DNA of 64,000 nucleotides from Mya arenaria (Eukaryota; Mollusca; Bivalvia; Myida; Myidae): NCBI RefSeq assembly GCF_026914265.1, contig NC_069129.1, positions 74,284,049 to 74,348,048 of the forward strand, read 5' to 3'. Below, piece after piece: positions 42,360-54,917 of this stretch (the stretch's first letter is position 1; every line of letters begins with the position of its first letter). The translations under genes were made by a program, and so were the position numbers. Below the pieces are notes generated by a model. It was not told the origin of the DNA. It worked only from the letters and a program-made list of their open reading frames with translations, and did not search any database.

Positions 42360-43370
42360 TCATTAAAGATGATGTGTCAATATATAAGGTATTCTATCTA
42401 TTAGGTACATTTTATTGCTAAAATTAATTTCAATGTAGACAATTACCAGAAATTCATACTTTTGCTTACATATTTTAACTTTTTACCTCCTATTTCACAA
42501 CAGATGATGTGTCGATACATTACGTATGTTATGGTGCTGTATACTATCTAATAAATATAGTTTTTTTCTGATATTTATATATGTATATCTAATTTTGATA
42601 TGGACAAATCCCTGAAATTCATACTTCACTTTTTTTACCATTTTATCCAAAAAATCACAATTAGCAATTTTAATTATGTTGGGTCTATTCATTAGATATG
42701 TTATGGTGTTGTTCAATATCTAATTAATATAGTTATTCTGATATTTCTATCGCTAGATCCAATTTTGATAGAGACAAATCCCAGAAACTCATACTTTTGT
42801 TTACATTAAACATTTGCCCCAAAAAATAATAATTAACAAAATATGATGAGTCTATACATTAGATATGATATGGTGCTGTTTACTATCTAATAAATAAAGT
42901 TATTCTGATATTTCTATTGCTAAAGGATACTTTGATATAGACAAATAGCAAAAAAAAATTAACGTGCAAAATCACGTTTAACAACATTATGATGTGACTT
43001 AATATGAGGTATGTTATGATGTTGTATATTATCTATTAAATAGAGTATTTTTAGGGGTTTTATTGCTAAATCCACTTTTGATACAGACAAATTCTAGAAA
43101 TTCATATCTATGTTTACAGTTTTTAACTTTGATCTCTTTAACTCTGTATCACGTTTAACAACATTATGATGTGACTTATTATTAGGTATGTTATAATGCT
43201 GTATAATACGTATTAAATAGGGATTTTTTTAACATGCAAAATCACGTTTAACAACGTTATGACGTGACTTAATATTAGGTATGTTATGATGCTGTAAAAT
43301 ATCTATTAAATAGAGTTACATTTGGGGTTTTATTTCTAAATCCACATTTGATTCAGAGAAAGATTTTGCA
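42360..43370. repeat. Degenerate ~170-bp satellite, about six monomers
   Basis: The block GATGTGTCGATACATTACGT followed by ATGTTATGGTGCTGTATA recurs near 42370, 42505, 42678, 42845, 42990, 43168 and 43262. Intervening segments share ATTCTGATATTTCTATTGCT and CCAGAAATTCATACTTTTG. Spacing is about 135-180 bp, with one short unit of 94 bp. Divergence is high, so it is old. Confidence 0.75.
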
Positions 43371-44180
43371 CTTTTTTTCACACACAGCAGATATCAAACA
43401 ACAAAATTGTGCAAAAATTATTTCAGTGCATTTCTCTTTCCTTTATTTGCATTTTCAGCCACAGGGTCACTGGACTATCATGAATTATATTTAATTGATC
43501 GTCATCAAGAGTACTTCGCACACCTCGTTTCTTTGTTATTGCATGTACACTATATAGTTTCATGCTATAGACGGGTGAACCATATTTGATTTCTGGTTAT
43601 CAAGTGTGTTTTTGATAAATTAGAACAGTTGCTCATGCTCAATTCATACATTTACAGACGATGTTTAGGACTGATTGATATGTTTTTAAAATTGATTATA
43701 GCTTTTAAAACTGATTCGACTTCATGATTCAATGTCTTTAAAACTATCCTGTTGACTAATTTGTTTTGCTGGTGATTGATTTAACCCTTTTTATTGCTTT
43801 AATAAAAGCATCTTTTGTTCTCACATCGATTGTTTTCAAGTTATGATTTCCCGACCAATGTTAAACTTGGGTTTTGACTTAGGTTCGACATATAGGCAAC
43901 GTTGTGACATTTTTCGAGCTCTTTGTGATGTTTTTGCCCTCGAATAACTTTCGGCCCTTATCCTTTTTTCAACAATGTTTTTTATGAGTTTTGTGATTTT
44001 AACCACATATTTAACACTTTTAAATTAACAATTTTATAATTGACATATTATGTCTTCCCAATTCACTTTATACACAAGAGTTCACGCATTATTGTCACCT
44101 GAGGCTGTAAGATATCCATTTCTTTTAGGATATATAATTTTTAGATATTTGTTACTATAATATATTCTAATGATGTCAGG
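43371..44180. other. AT-rich non-coding stretch
   Basis: No gene is seen. It holds GTGACATTTTTCGA at 43904-43917, inverted with respect to copies at 44590 and 44750. Confidence 0.5.
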
Positions 44181-44189
44181 TTATCGACG

Positions 44190-44430
44190 TTGATGGTTTA
44201 ACACAATGTCGAGACATCCATAACAACATATCAACCAAAGAATTGGTTAGGCACTTTGGTAGTTTATTAAAAAATGATAAAGCGGCGGACAAAAATGAAC
44301 ATTTGATAGATGTTGAAACAGATGAAGATTTGGATGAGATTAAAGAATATTATATTGAATACTGACAATAAGGAAGATGAAGTGAGACTTTCTATTAAAC
44401 ACCTTAAATCTGAAAAAGCAGCGGGACCTG
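44190..44430 (+). mobile_element. LINE reverse transcriptase N-terminal scrap
   Basis: Plus strand: STKELVRHFGSLLKNDKAAD and onward, then after a frameshift LSIKHLKSEKAAGPDNI. The last block is the conserved K-x2-KxxGPDxI segment before palm motif A. Truncated on both sides. Confidence 0.55.
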
Positions 44431-45369
44431 ATAACATAATTTTTTATGTATGCAAGTGATGAAATAAATATTATACTTGTTCAATTATTTAACCGACGGA
44501 TAGGAACTGCGACAAGACGACAATCAAATGGATGACTAAACAACAAAAGCCATTGCTGGTCGTAATATGCAGAGGAAAGCGCATTAAAGTCGAAAAATGT
44601 CACGCAAATGGATATGTTTCTGTATGTATATCCATATAGAAATTGACACGTGTGTAGTAACATTAATGGTCAGAAACATTGTGTAAAACAACAACATGCA
44701 ATGGTATAATAACAAATATACTTATAATAGGTAAAAAATCACAAACTAGTCGAAAAATGTCACATAGATTATATTTGTATCACCTCGAAGACAAAACAAT
44801 TGTCCCTCATTGTTTGAAAATCAATATATATATACTTAATGAAGTTAAAACACTATGGGGTAAAATACAATCGGTAAATGTCACAAAACTGGATAAGTTT
44901 GGTATGATTTGCATACATACCTTAAACCTTACCCTAATTCAGCACACTATTGGTAATATTTCGAAACTAGTCCAGACGGAATTTTTAAACGTCTATAGCA
45001 TGAATTATCTTTTGAGTGTATCCGAGATTGATGGTCCACAATAACTCCCTCCATCTGATATTTTGAAAATATCACTGTATAAATTAGCTGAAATTATAAA
45101 AGAATTAAAATATTAATTAAAAATTGTCCTTACAAACCTTTCAAGATCTTTGCACAAATATGATCAATGATCTTTTATCAATATTTCCACAATACAGTCT
45201 CATATTAAATCATGTGTGAATGTCATGATTCTTTCAAAGAAATCTCTTAAAGGGTTGCCACAGTACACTCATTACTCTGAAACCAGCTTAATACAGTCAG
45301 AAATAGGGCGTAGATATATCTGACACCTGCCTTCTTTGAAAGTCAAACAACTTTTTAAATAAAGTAATG
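44431..45369. other. Unassigned AT-rich stretch
   Basis: Contains two direct copies of TCGAAAAATGTCAC (44590 and 44750) and a related GGTAAATGTCAC at about 44873. An open frame of 121 codons at 44679-45044 has no domain I recognise. Confidence 0.4.
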
Positions 45370-45910
45370 CACGAAAAAAATAGAATAAGGAATTAAGAAC
45401 TAGTTCCGTATTCCTTATTCAAACTCGAATAAGGAATAACTTTTTTCAATTAATATATTTATTTCAAATAACTATGCAGAAGTGGTCTACATAAATAGTT
45501 TACAGAAATGCATTGTCTATTAAAGAGAGTTTTAGTGCTTAAAGTGCTTTAAAAACGCTCCAAAATCCGAATAAGTAACATAATCCACGAAAGAAGAACT
45601 AGATTTCAAAGTGCTTTATATGCTCCTTTTCTGACGAAATATAAAAAAATGATCTTATTAATCTATTTGAATAAATGCATTGACTTATTTAAAGATATAG
45701 AGTGTTTCAAGTACTTATAGCGCAAAATAAGTCGAATAAGGAATAAAGAACAGAAACGGTGAATTTTCAACTATTTAAAAAAGACATTTTTGATCAAATA
45801 ACCATGTAGAATTGGTCTACATAAAAAGTTTCTAGAAATGCATTGTCAATTCAAGAGAGTGTTAGTACTTAAAGTGCTTTAATAACGTACCAACCTCAGA
45901 ATAAGAAACA
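45370..45910. repeat. Tandem ~155-165-bp degenerate repeat with GAATAAGGAAT palindrome
   Basis: GGTCTACATAAATAGTTTAC...AAATGCATTGTC...AAAGTGCTTTAA at about 45484-45555 recurs at 45800-45875, with a weaker copy between them near 45650-45720. The left edge has GAATAAGGAAT and its inverse ATTCCTTATTC at 45384-45425. No coding potential. Confidence 0.6.
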
Positions 45911-46240
45911 GAAATCTTGAAAACGACAAAAAGTGAACATACTCGTTTTATCACTTTTCGAGAAAATAACTTTTCTTTGTTTTGAAATAGGATATGTTCT
46001 GGGAAGAATCACTGGATGTTTTTCAAGGTTCGACAGGTTACTTTTTCTCAATATAACACCCACCTTAATGTTAGGTTAATAATACAACTATCCTGCTGAA
46101 TTGGTGTAATGTTTATGAAGCAATCTAACCTTTCCTTATTTACAACGTTTGTACTTGCTGTTAAATGAACGTTTCTGTGTCTATCGTGAAGTCACGAGTT
46201 TGAGCACAAGGAGACATACGACTGGAATAAAAACAATTTT

Positions 46241-46510
46241 TATGCAAAAAGCTACAGAAACAAGCTCAGTAGCAAAAAGTTTAAACATAACCACGGTTAA
46301 GTGGCACTGGGTAAACGCCAAAGACATAGAACACAAAATCACAAACAAGAAACATAGAAGAACTGCACAAAACCCCACAAACAGCACAGTGCATACATAC
46401 TATATATATAAAAAAATATGTATGTGTATCAAGAATTGTTAGGTACCGCCTTGGAACGGTCAGTACAATTTACTGGGGGTTTAAACCAGTTTATGGGCAC
46501 AAACCTCACT
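46241..46510 (+). repeat. Unclassified interspersed repeat, copy 5
   Basis: TATGCAAAAAGCTACAGAAA through GGTACCGCCTTGGAACGG to ACAAACCTCACT. Internally lacks the short AAAATGTAA part present in copy 4. It abuts a BEL pol remnant on the right. Confidence 0.85.
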
Positions 46511-47390
46511 CGCCACATTTTTCAAGAGAGCAATAACAACGACTAGTCTGCTCCATCCAGAACTAATTGAAACACTTTCAGACGTAATAGTGACGAAGGT
46601 GTTTACTTCAGCACGAACGTGTTTGTCAACATCAGGATTTATCAAAGGAAAGCATTCCGGTACATCTTCTTGTTTAACATTGTTTGTAACTGGACCACGA
46701 AGCCATAAACTATCAACTATTCCTGAAGTCTCAAAGTTTGTAGTAGCACAGTCCATTGGGTTACTATCAGTTTTGCCATAAAAACAACTCTCAGATTCTG
46801 GGAATCCTGTCAATGCTATTGCCAACATATATCAACGAGTCTTGTTTTTAATCTATCCTAGAACAACATTGCTGTCAGTGAAAAATGAGACACTATCAAA
46901 GTGGACGGACACATTTACAGAAGAAACAATATCAAATACTTCTACAGCCAAAACTGCCGCACAAAGTTCCAATCTGGGAATTGTTATGTCTACCTTTTGG
47001 AGCAACCTTGGCTTTTCCAAGAACTAAATAATGAGACAATGTACAATCAGCTGACATCGCAAACAAGTAGACAGCTGCAGCAATAGCTTTTCTGAAGCAT
47101 AGGAGTTGACTTGTAGCAGCTCCTTTCTCCTGATAACACTTAGAGAAACTGGTAAGTACATCCGAGGTATTTCTATGTTCTGTAAACTCTCGATAGACAC
47201 TTTCAAGTTTTCCCGTTTTTTGGTATCCGAGAGAGGTTTATCCCAATCAATCGTCTTTTGCATAAGTTCTTTAAGAATGAGTCTTTTTGGCACTACTACA
47301 AGTGCATTGAAGCCTTAGGGCTCATAAATGCTATTGATTTTCGACAACACGCCGCTTCGAGTAAACGTTTTGTCTTAAACAAACGAACTG
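46511..47390 (-). pseudogene. BEL/Pao pol remnant of a second lineage
   Basis: Minus strand, high to low: GVLSKINSIYEP near 47360-47320, KRLILKELMQKTIDWDKPLS from 47290, an RNase H part with LVLGKAKVAP near 47000, a TDSNVVLG-like block near 46880, then NPMDCATTNFE and LWLRGPV in the open frame 46828-46481. This order is reverse transcriptase end, RNase H, linker to integrase. Frames are broken several times. The wording differs clearly from the BEL at 28-35 kb, so it is not a copy of it. Integrase, gag and LTRs are absent nearby. Confidence 0.7.
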
Positions 47391-48049
47391 TCAAACACTG
47401 ATACAATTGTGTTCACGTTTCTATAATAGTTTTTTTCGCTTGGGTGTCTGCATGATGTGGTCCTTTCTTTTCAATTTGATGACAGAAATTATTTTGGCAC
47501 ACAGTTGTGTATCTGGATGCTAATGATGCTGAGAGAAACAATTGTGCCAAAGCACCTTCTTTAAATCTTAGACCAATGATTCCGCCGGTGTCCTTTAAAA
47601 CTATTATCTGTAGCTTTCAGAGTGTAGTTCAGCAAGATATCGTTAAATTTGCCATCGAAAATTTTGCTGTAAATAGTCCACCTCCCTTGTTGGTCTGGTC
47701 ATATTCAAAACTTGAGCCCACATGCACTTAGCGTAATGTTATGCATAAATGCATTTTATTATGTTGTTCTGACTGTATTAATTGCATTTTATAGTCATTA
47801 TGAATATGTAGGCAATAGTTGAAGCTTCGCATAAATTTTAGCGGCCGTGTTGGACATCAGCTTGGAAAGCAATGTTGTACCACTGTTTTCACAACTACAA
47901 AATGCATCTTTATAAACTACAGACTAAGCCTTTCTTTTGACATATAGAAATCTGGGTTTACAGATACATACCGATATGGTGTCAGATTTACAATTAAATC
48001 TGCTGTACCAAATGATCATTTTACAAACATTTAAATGATAAGAACATAA
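47391..48049. other. Unassigned AT-rich stretch
   Basis: May contain further decayed BEL sequence at its left edge; nothing I can name. Confidence 0.35.
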
Positions 48050-48290
48050 AAAACCCTTACGTATGAATTTTATGCTTTAATCGTCATATATATGTTCCAA
48101 AGGTATTTTGATTCATACAAACATGATGACAGAAGCAAAGAGTGTACACATTTGCTTAAGGTATCAAATTTCACGTTATTCAAGCTCTTTTTATGATACT
48201 GGCTGCACGCCATATTGTTTCAAGTTACAGAAAGGTTGTCGTTGAAACATACTTACTTTATCGTTATCACGGATGTTTTGGATGATTTAC
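48050..48290. repeat. Dispersed repeat, copy a
   Basis: ATGCTTTAATCGTCATATAT through TTTGCTTAAGGTATCAAATT to GTTGAAACATAC has diverged matches at 59640-59960 and, for its middle part, 50940-51025. Confidence 0.6.
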
Positions 48291-49739
48291 ATCGGTTGCT
48301 CGGGCTTACTTCAATCATTTGCATAACATATCTGCGACTGATAAATGAGTACTTTAATTGATTATATTTTTAAATATTGTACACTTTTGTACACTTCAAA
48401 GTCTCCAAAAAATGTTTCGCGAAAACATTATACTGTTTTGGATTACTTTCATTTTTTTCCCTGCTGCAATCATATCACCTTTTTATTTTGTAACCGAATG
48501 TTCTGGTTTGTCAAGCTATACGTGCAAAATCAAATTGTTTATCCAAAGCTAGTTTTGTGCATTAACTTAAATTCGATCAATATACAATTGTGTGACAATG
48601 TTTTATGTGTAATATTTAAAAAAGAAATTAGATTATTTATCAAATAATTATTTTTTACCTCAAAAATTTATTCTCAATACAAGTTCTGTTTTCTACGAGG
48701 TATGTGATTTTACAGTCATGTATCTTCAATTAATTGTAATAATTGAGACTTCGTAACTTTCAACTATGTATTTGTTAGATTTTTCCCAATTAAATTGAAT
48801 CAATAATTATTCACGACCGGACTTCACCTAGACCTAGTCAACTATCCTAATCATGTTTCATTTAAATAAATCAAACGCATTTCTAACTATACTATTTTCT
48901 TATGTTGTTTATTCATTAACTTTGATGCTGGTTGTTCAGTTTAACTATGGTATGTCAACTTGCCTAAATGCAAAATCCAATTTTGTGGTACCTATTGATT
49001 TATATTTAGGATATAGCGATTTGCTTCCTCTCATATCAAGATCATCTTAGAAATTTACTCGTAATTTGAAGGTTGTAGAAACATGTATCCAAATTAAACT
49101 AAAAACTCACTCATTAACTAATGGTTCTTATGATGAAAAATAATCATTTTTACATTGTTCGACTGAAAAACATATGGCAACTAATAAAGGTTTGGTTGAA
49201 AAGAAAACAGGGCTTGCCACTGTAGCTATGGTTGTCCTATTTAAAACCACAACATAAAACTATGAAGTAAATCAACATACTATTTCTAATATTTGTTCCA
49301 AATATACAACACTCCTTTATACCCCATACTATAAGACACATCTAATAACATACAATTATAAAGAAACAAACAATAACTCCAATATTAATATAAAAAAACA
49401 CACTACAGAAACAACCACAGTAGTCGAATGTTTAAACTAACAACCCGTTTAATGTAACAGAGTTATAAGCCAAATTTATATTAATCAGAATAGAAGGAGG
49501 TTCCAAAAAGTACACATTTATTGAATGAAATACGTCGATTCTTACAAACTGCTATATTGATGCAGAATGAACATGATTAGATTTTAGCCTCGGAATAGAC
49601 ATTCACGAAAAACTTAATGCGATGAAAAAAACCTTGATAGAATTTTAATTGTTGGTTCAAATTATAAAATAGATGATACCAATTTTAACAAAATCTTACA
49701 CTGAATAGATAAAATTGAATTGCAGTGATAGATAATAAA
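48291..49739. other. AT-rich non-coding stretch
   Basis: Overlapping short frames near 48345-48650 and 48853-49050 are hydrophobic by AT bias only. No gene is supported. Confidence 0.5.
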
Positions 49740-50010
49740 TGACTAATTAACTTTCTCTTAAAACATATCAGTACCTGCCCAACCAATTTTTAACTTCGAT
49801 TATATAATATCCCTGGATGTTTTGGCGTTTCCGTCCATCATTCTTTTTAGGTTCGATTTTTTGTCCAATTATGAAAAACAACTCTTTAGAAATAAATCCT
49901 TACTTCAAATATATGTATAAGCAACTTAAGATGCCATCTGATAAAATGAAATACCATTGTGATATGTTTTATTTGTATTGTAATTTATCAATATCTGTAA
50001 AAAAAACCTC
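49740..50010. repeat. Dispersed repeat, copy b
   Basis: ATCAGTACCTGCCCA, then AAATAAATCCTTACTT and GATGCCATCTGATAAA, match in order at 59340-59535 with much divergence. It may be another part of the family of 48050 and 59640. Confidence 0.5.
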
Positions 50011-50589
50011 AATATTCAATTTATTAAAACAATCAAATAATGTCCGTTACTTGTGATGTATATGCGTAATTCGTAATATATTAAAGGAGGTTTAAATTTG
50101 TTATCAAAGAGAGAGAAATATAAATCCAATGTTATAAACATTTGCCTATGAATTTGTAAATGAATGTAAACAATTAAAACAATTGGATAGTTAATTGAAA
50201 AGTGAACATGTTTTTTTCGCCAATAGTTAATAACAATTTTCGTTTTTTTTTTTAAATAAATATTACTACTTCCCTATGGCACAAAACATAAATGTTTGTA
50301 AGTTTGTATTTTATTACCATTGTCAAAATTATGACAAAAATACTATGTTCATTAATGAATGTTATTACACATACATCATACTTCCAAAAACATCATATAT
50401 GTAAAACACAATTTAACAAATGAACATAACTATCGATCTAACTTGTTTGCAACTACAAACATTTTTGCAAATGTCATTCACTTTTGTTTCATACATATTA
50501 ACCCTTTCTTTGTTATGACTAGAATGTGTCGTAGGATTCAGACATCTGTATAAGTTTGTAAAATGGAAACACAAATACATGTATCATTT
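50011..50589. other. AT-rich non-coding stretch
   Basis: No gene or recognised element. Confidence 0.5.
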
Positions 50590-50840
50590 ATGTTCCAGGT
50601 TAAGGTAACATAGACAAACGGAAACAAGTACTCAAATGGACTTTTAGTAATAAGTATGATATCATATTGTTACAAGAGATACATCGTTCAAAATGATCTA
50701 TTATAACCTGCTTTTTTCAGTAGAAATGCTACACACAGTAATGGAGTTTCATTTGTTATAAATCCAAAAGCTAATATAGACATACACACATATAATCAAT
50801 GTTTAGAAAGTGAAATCACAGCTTTGGACATTGATTAAAT
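50590..50840 (+). mobile_element. LINE endonuclease N-terminal scrap
   Basis: Plus strand: GNIDKRKQVLKWTFSNKYDI, LLQEIHRSK near 50665-50690, then in another frame RNATHSNGVSFVINPKANID and LESEITALDID. LLQEIH contains the catalytic Glu of the apurinic-type endonuclease. Truncated at both ends, unlike LINE-A in wording. Confidence 0.6.
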
Positions 50841-50914
50841 CACCATTCTTAAATAGTATGGGCCTAAGTTCGAACCTACACTCTTGAAATCTTTACAAAA
50901 CGTTCTGCTAAAAT

Positions 50915-51185
50915 GATAATGAAACCTTTATTATTAATAAACAGACATCATAGTTTACACACATTTGCCTACGGTGTCAATTTTCATGTGTTTAAGCTCT
51001 TCCATTGATATTAAATGGATGCCATATATAACTATTTTAAATGCATTTATTATTATTTTTTTTTTATTTTTTTTATTTTTTTTTGGAATTGCCAGTTCAT
51101 GACAACCCGTTTATTTTATTTATTTTATAAAACAAACATTACATACAATATATATAAATATATATATATATATCGAAGTGGAACA
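50915..51185. repeat. Dispersed repeat fragment, T-rich tract and AT microsatellite
   Basis: 50940-51025 matches the middle of 48050-48290 (TTGCCTACGGTGTCAATTTT, AAGCTCTT). Then T-rich DNA at 51048-51085 and a (TA)n run near 51149-51173. Confidence 0.6.
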
Positions 51186-53370
51186 ATATCATTTAACCAT
51201 TGAGGCAATTATTAAACATTTTGAAACTGCCTTAACATTATATTGTTATTTTATTAACAAAATCGTTAAAAAAAAGTTATAAATGCTTTAATTGTTCAAA
51301 AGTGTTTGAAGAACTTTCAAATCATTATATAAATTGTATATAATATTTCTCGTTGTTGATCTCCTTTAACAAATGAAGTAGGTCTTATAGATGCAATAGG
51401 CAATGTTACTTAAAACAATGTTTACGATATAATACTCTTTTTGGTTAATTTTGTAACCTATTACTATACATCTTAAATTCTTAATTTCTTTCTGTACTCT
51501 GCATCTTTGAAAGATATCATGTGTAGCATTCCAGGAGTTGTCAAAAATGGACATTTAATAAAGAAGTGTTCGTAGTCCTCTACTTCATTACAATAAATAC
51601 ATAAAGGGCAATCCTTCAACTTCTTAGTAAATAAATCTAAATTCGTTGCTACAAGATTATGCAATAACAAATGCTTATAGAACAAAGTGATTTTGTTTGT
51701 TTTAATAGGTATAGATTTAATGGAGTCTAAATTCATATGAAATATAAGAAAATTCTTTCCAAATTGGTCTAATATTACTGATGGTATAATTTTCCAATTT
51801 GCATCAACTGTATAAGTCAGATTAATCACCCATTTTAATATCTGTTTCCCATAACTGTTTTACGCTTGATTTGATCTTTTTTTCCACTCCAAATAAATTA
51901 AAAAACCCATGGAGTTTATAGTCTTTATAATTGAATCAGGCGTTACTATATTTTGAGCAAGATACACACGTTTTGGAAAAAGCAAATATTTTATAACAGT
52001 TATTTTGCCAAAGACAGTTTTTTTTACTCCAATTATTTATCAATTGTTTGCATTTATCTATTTTTTCATTCCAGCTTAAATTTATACATTCATGTTTATC
52101 ATTTCCATAATATACTCCATGTGATTTAACGTATTTTGACGTAAACTTTATGTTATTCATAATATTACTTATATTATTTTTTGATTTGCCAATCCAACGG
52201 CCTTGTTTTTTTTTGCCTATTTAATTTCAGTCCAGAATAATTTCCAAACTGATCGATTATATCAAGAACAATTGGTATTTCATTGTGATGTTTTAAAAAG
52301 ACAGTTGCGTCATCAGCGAGTTGACCTTCATAATTTTCACATTTTCCTAACTGTGTTGATAAGACTTCAGCTACTATAATAAAAAGCAACGCAGAAAGGG
52401 GACAACCTTGCCGTACACCACGTTGTAGTCTAACTGAGTTTGTGATCCATCCATTGTTTGCAATGTTATGTTACAATACAGAGTTGTCACCCAATTAAGA
52501 AAGGAAGGTTTAAATCCATATTTATTCAAAATTTCGAACAGGAAAGGCCACTCGACTGTATCAAAAGCTTTTTTAAAATCTAAAAATAAAATAGCACCGT
52601 CCAAATCAGTTAAATTCGTATAATCCATTATATCATCTATTTGCCTAATGTTAAACATATATTTCTATTTTTATGTATACTTGTTGGTCTTGACATATGA
52701 TGCTTTGTAAAACGGATAGAAGTCGTTTTGCTAATACCTTTGCTGCTAACTTATAATCAATATTTAAGAAAGAAATAGGTCGCCAGTTTTCAAGATCTTC
52801 TGGGTCTCCTTTTTTATATAAAAGCGAAACTACACTTTGTTTTTTGAGTAAAAGATAATTTACGTTTTTCATAACTCTCATTTAAAGCTGAAATAACTAG
52901 GTCTCCAATTAAATGCCAAAACGTTTGATAAAACTCTACCGTAAGACCATCGAGTCCAGGACTTTTGTTAAGTTTCATATCATTAAGTGCTATTGTAGCT
53001 TCTTCATAAGAAATTTCTCCCCCACAATTATCGGCTAATTGAGAATCCAATGTTAAATCTAATTCGATATCATTTAAAAACTGGTTATAATCTTCGTCTT
53101 TTTTAAAGTTTGATGAAATTCTTATAAAATTCGACTATTGCATTTAGTATATCTTGAGTATAAGTATTCTGGTCCCCTCAATCTTGAGTGAAATAATGAC
53201 TTTCTTACTTTGACGTGATATTTTAAGATTAAAGAAATATTTTGAATTAGTTTCTCCTTTTTCAATAAAACTTACCTTTGACCGTATCTTTGCGCCTATG
53301 GCTTCATTTTTATATATTTCGCTTTATTTCTCCTTCAATTCGAATAATACGTGCGGAAATTTCAACGTCC

Positions 53371-53375
53371 GGGTG
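53371..53375. repeat. Solo LTR target duplication, left
   Basis: GGGTG; second copy at 54094-54098. Confidence 0.8.
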
Positions 53376-53662
53376 TGTCGCGAACAACGCGAAATAACAG
53401 ACTTTTATTTTAATATGAGTTAGTTAAATATACAATACTTTTGAGAATGATTCTTATTGTTTAAACTTTAATTTGTATTACCTTAAGCTTTTTACAAGTA
53501 TAACATTTTTTCATTTGCACCGTTGACCTTTTAACTAAGCGCTATGAATCTACCGGTGTTATTCAACGGTATCATTGCTCCGGTGGAGTCGCACGAATAA
53601 CACATGAATTCGTGCTACTCACAATACTCGTGCACTTCATGTTTTTTGGCGGTAAATAATAG

Positions 53663-53670
53663 TATAAAAG
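53663..53670 (+). promoter_or_regulatory. TATA box of the solo LTR
   Basis: TATAAAAG, about 290 bp into the LTR, followed by A-rich ATTAAAAGGAGT repeats. Confidence 0.6.
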
Positions 53671-53998
53671 GCCTTTGTTGGGCGTTGAGAAAAGTTAGAA
53701 TTAAAAAAAGTTGAAAAGTGAATTAAAAGGAGTAAGAATTAAAAAGAGTTAAAAGTGATTTAAAAGGAGTTAAATAAAAAGAATTTAAAAAGGTTTATAA
53801 CATCGGACTATCAATTATAAATTGGATTATTTGACAAATTGTTAGATTTTAATAGTTAGAAAGTGTTAACATCTGGAAATAAATTCATTACTTAATATTC
53901 ACTATTTAGGACATCTGGAAATAAATTCAGTACTTACTATTCACTAATTAGGACATTTACTGTGAATTGTTATTGGAATTAAAATTGTTAAACTGTAT

Positions 53999-54006
53999 AA
54001 ATAAAG
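53999..54006 (+). terminator. Polyadenylation signal of the solo LTR
   Basis: AAATAAAG, about 90 bp before the LTR end, in the expected position for 3' processing. Confidence 0.5.
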
Positions 54007-54917
54007 AAAGAAACAGTGAAAAAATTGTGTTTGTGGTCTTTCATAAAGTTAAGACCTAAAATCTAATGTGGCTAAAATAAAAACACCGCCACAGGGTGAT
54101 TGTCATTCGATTCATATCATATTTTAAGTTCTTTTTCTAATTCATTAATAGGGTTATGGCGAGTTCCCGATTGTTGTTTCGAAAATTCAACTGTTCGATT
54201 TCTAATTTCTATTTTGCAAATTTTCCATTTTATCTGAGGTTTAATATCTTGTTGAATTATTGTATCTAAAGAAATGCCGATAATAGTTTTGTACTCATTA
54301 TTTTCAAGGAGAGAATTATTAAATTTCCAATACCCAGGACCTCGTTTATTAGGTATTTTGATTTTCGTTGAGATATCCATATGATCCATTGTTTTTATGA
54401 TGGCAGGTCTTATATCCGTGGAATATATTTGGGATACAAAGTTATGTTCAATTAGCCAGAAATCTATTCTACTTTTCTCAATATCATTTTTTACGCCTCT
54501 AAGTAAATTGTTGTTTCTGTGGATTAAGTAATCTCCAAATATCACACAATTTATGCGTTTTGATTAGATTCGATAAGTTTTTAAAAGTATTGATCTCGGA
54601 CTTTTGTAACTATTTTCATATATGATATTTGATAATTTAGTATAAAAGTCATTTCTTTCTTTTTTACCATTTGGGGCATAAAAGTTCACTAATGTGTATG
54701 TATTATCAAATCGATTCACCATAACTATTTATAAGTCCATCCAATGAATCCATTTAACTATTTTGTCGATTTTATCAGTAAAATGTGTTTCTTGTAGGAA
54801 GGTTATATCTGCTTTTTGGTTCTTTAACCATTGAATTAAACGGGCACGTTTACTACCATCCCATAAACCTTGAACGTTAAGAGATATAATATGAATAATT
54901 ATTTGGCTGTGTTGCAT

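Larger units (their letters stand above)
53376..54093 (+). mobile_element. Solo LTR, 718 bp
   Basis: Starts TGTCGCGAAC and ends CACCGCCACA, flanked by GGGTG on both sides. Without the LTR and one GGGTG the LINE frame continues (SNDNHPDVEISARII). It holds a TATA box and an AATAAA, which fixes the plus orientation. Family undetermined; the 5-bp duplication and TG...CA ends fit a Ty3/gypsy or similar element. It arose by recombination between two LTRs, with loss of the interior. Confidence 0.88.
51366..54917 (-). pseudogene. LINE-A family ORF2, broken copy
   Basis: A minus-strand relative of LINE-A ORF2. It starts at 54917 (MQHSQIIIHIISLNVQGLWD), has FLQETHF, an endonuclease part in 54545-54117 (RIDFWLIEHN), NKSPGLDGL at about 52940, palm motif A FLDFKKAFDTVEW, QGCP near 52410, LADDATVFL near 52310, and the C-terminal CPLC...H...C finger near 51600-51550. 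Defects include many frameshifts, loss of the GGLDIPDF block, and fusion of FYKHLL directly to LHNLVAT near 51680, which drops about 181 codons relative to LINE-A. A solo LTR sits within it at 53376. ORF1 is not seen upstream. Confidence 0.85.

Noticed and set aside
44679..45044. 121-codon open frame as a gene
   Set aside because: Overlaps short direct repeats, has no domain and lies in AT-rich DNA.
48345..48647. Overlapping 100- and 64-codon hydrophobic frames
   Set aside because: Two overlapping frames open at once in AT-rich DNA, with no domain; composition effect.
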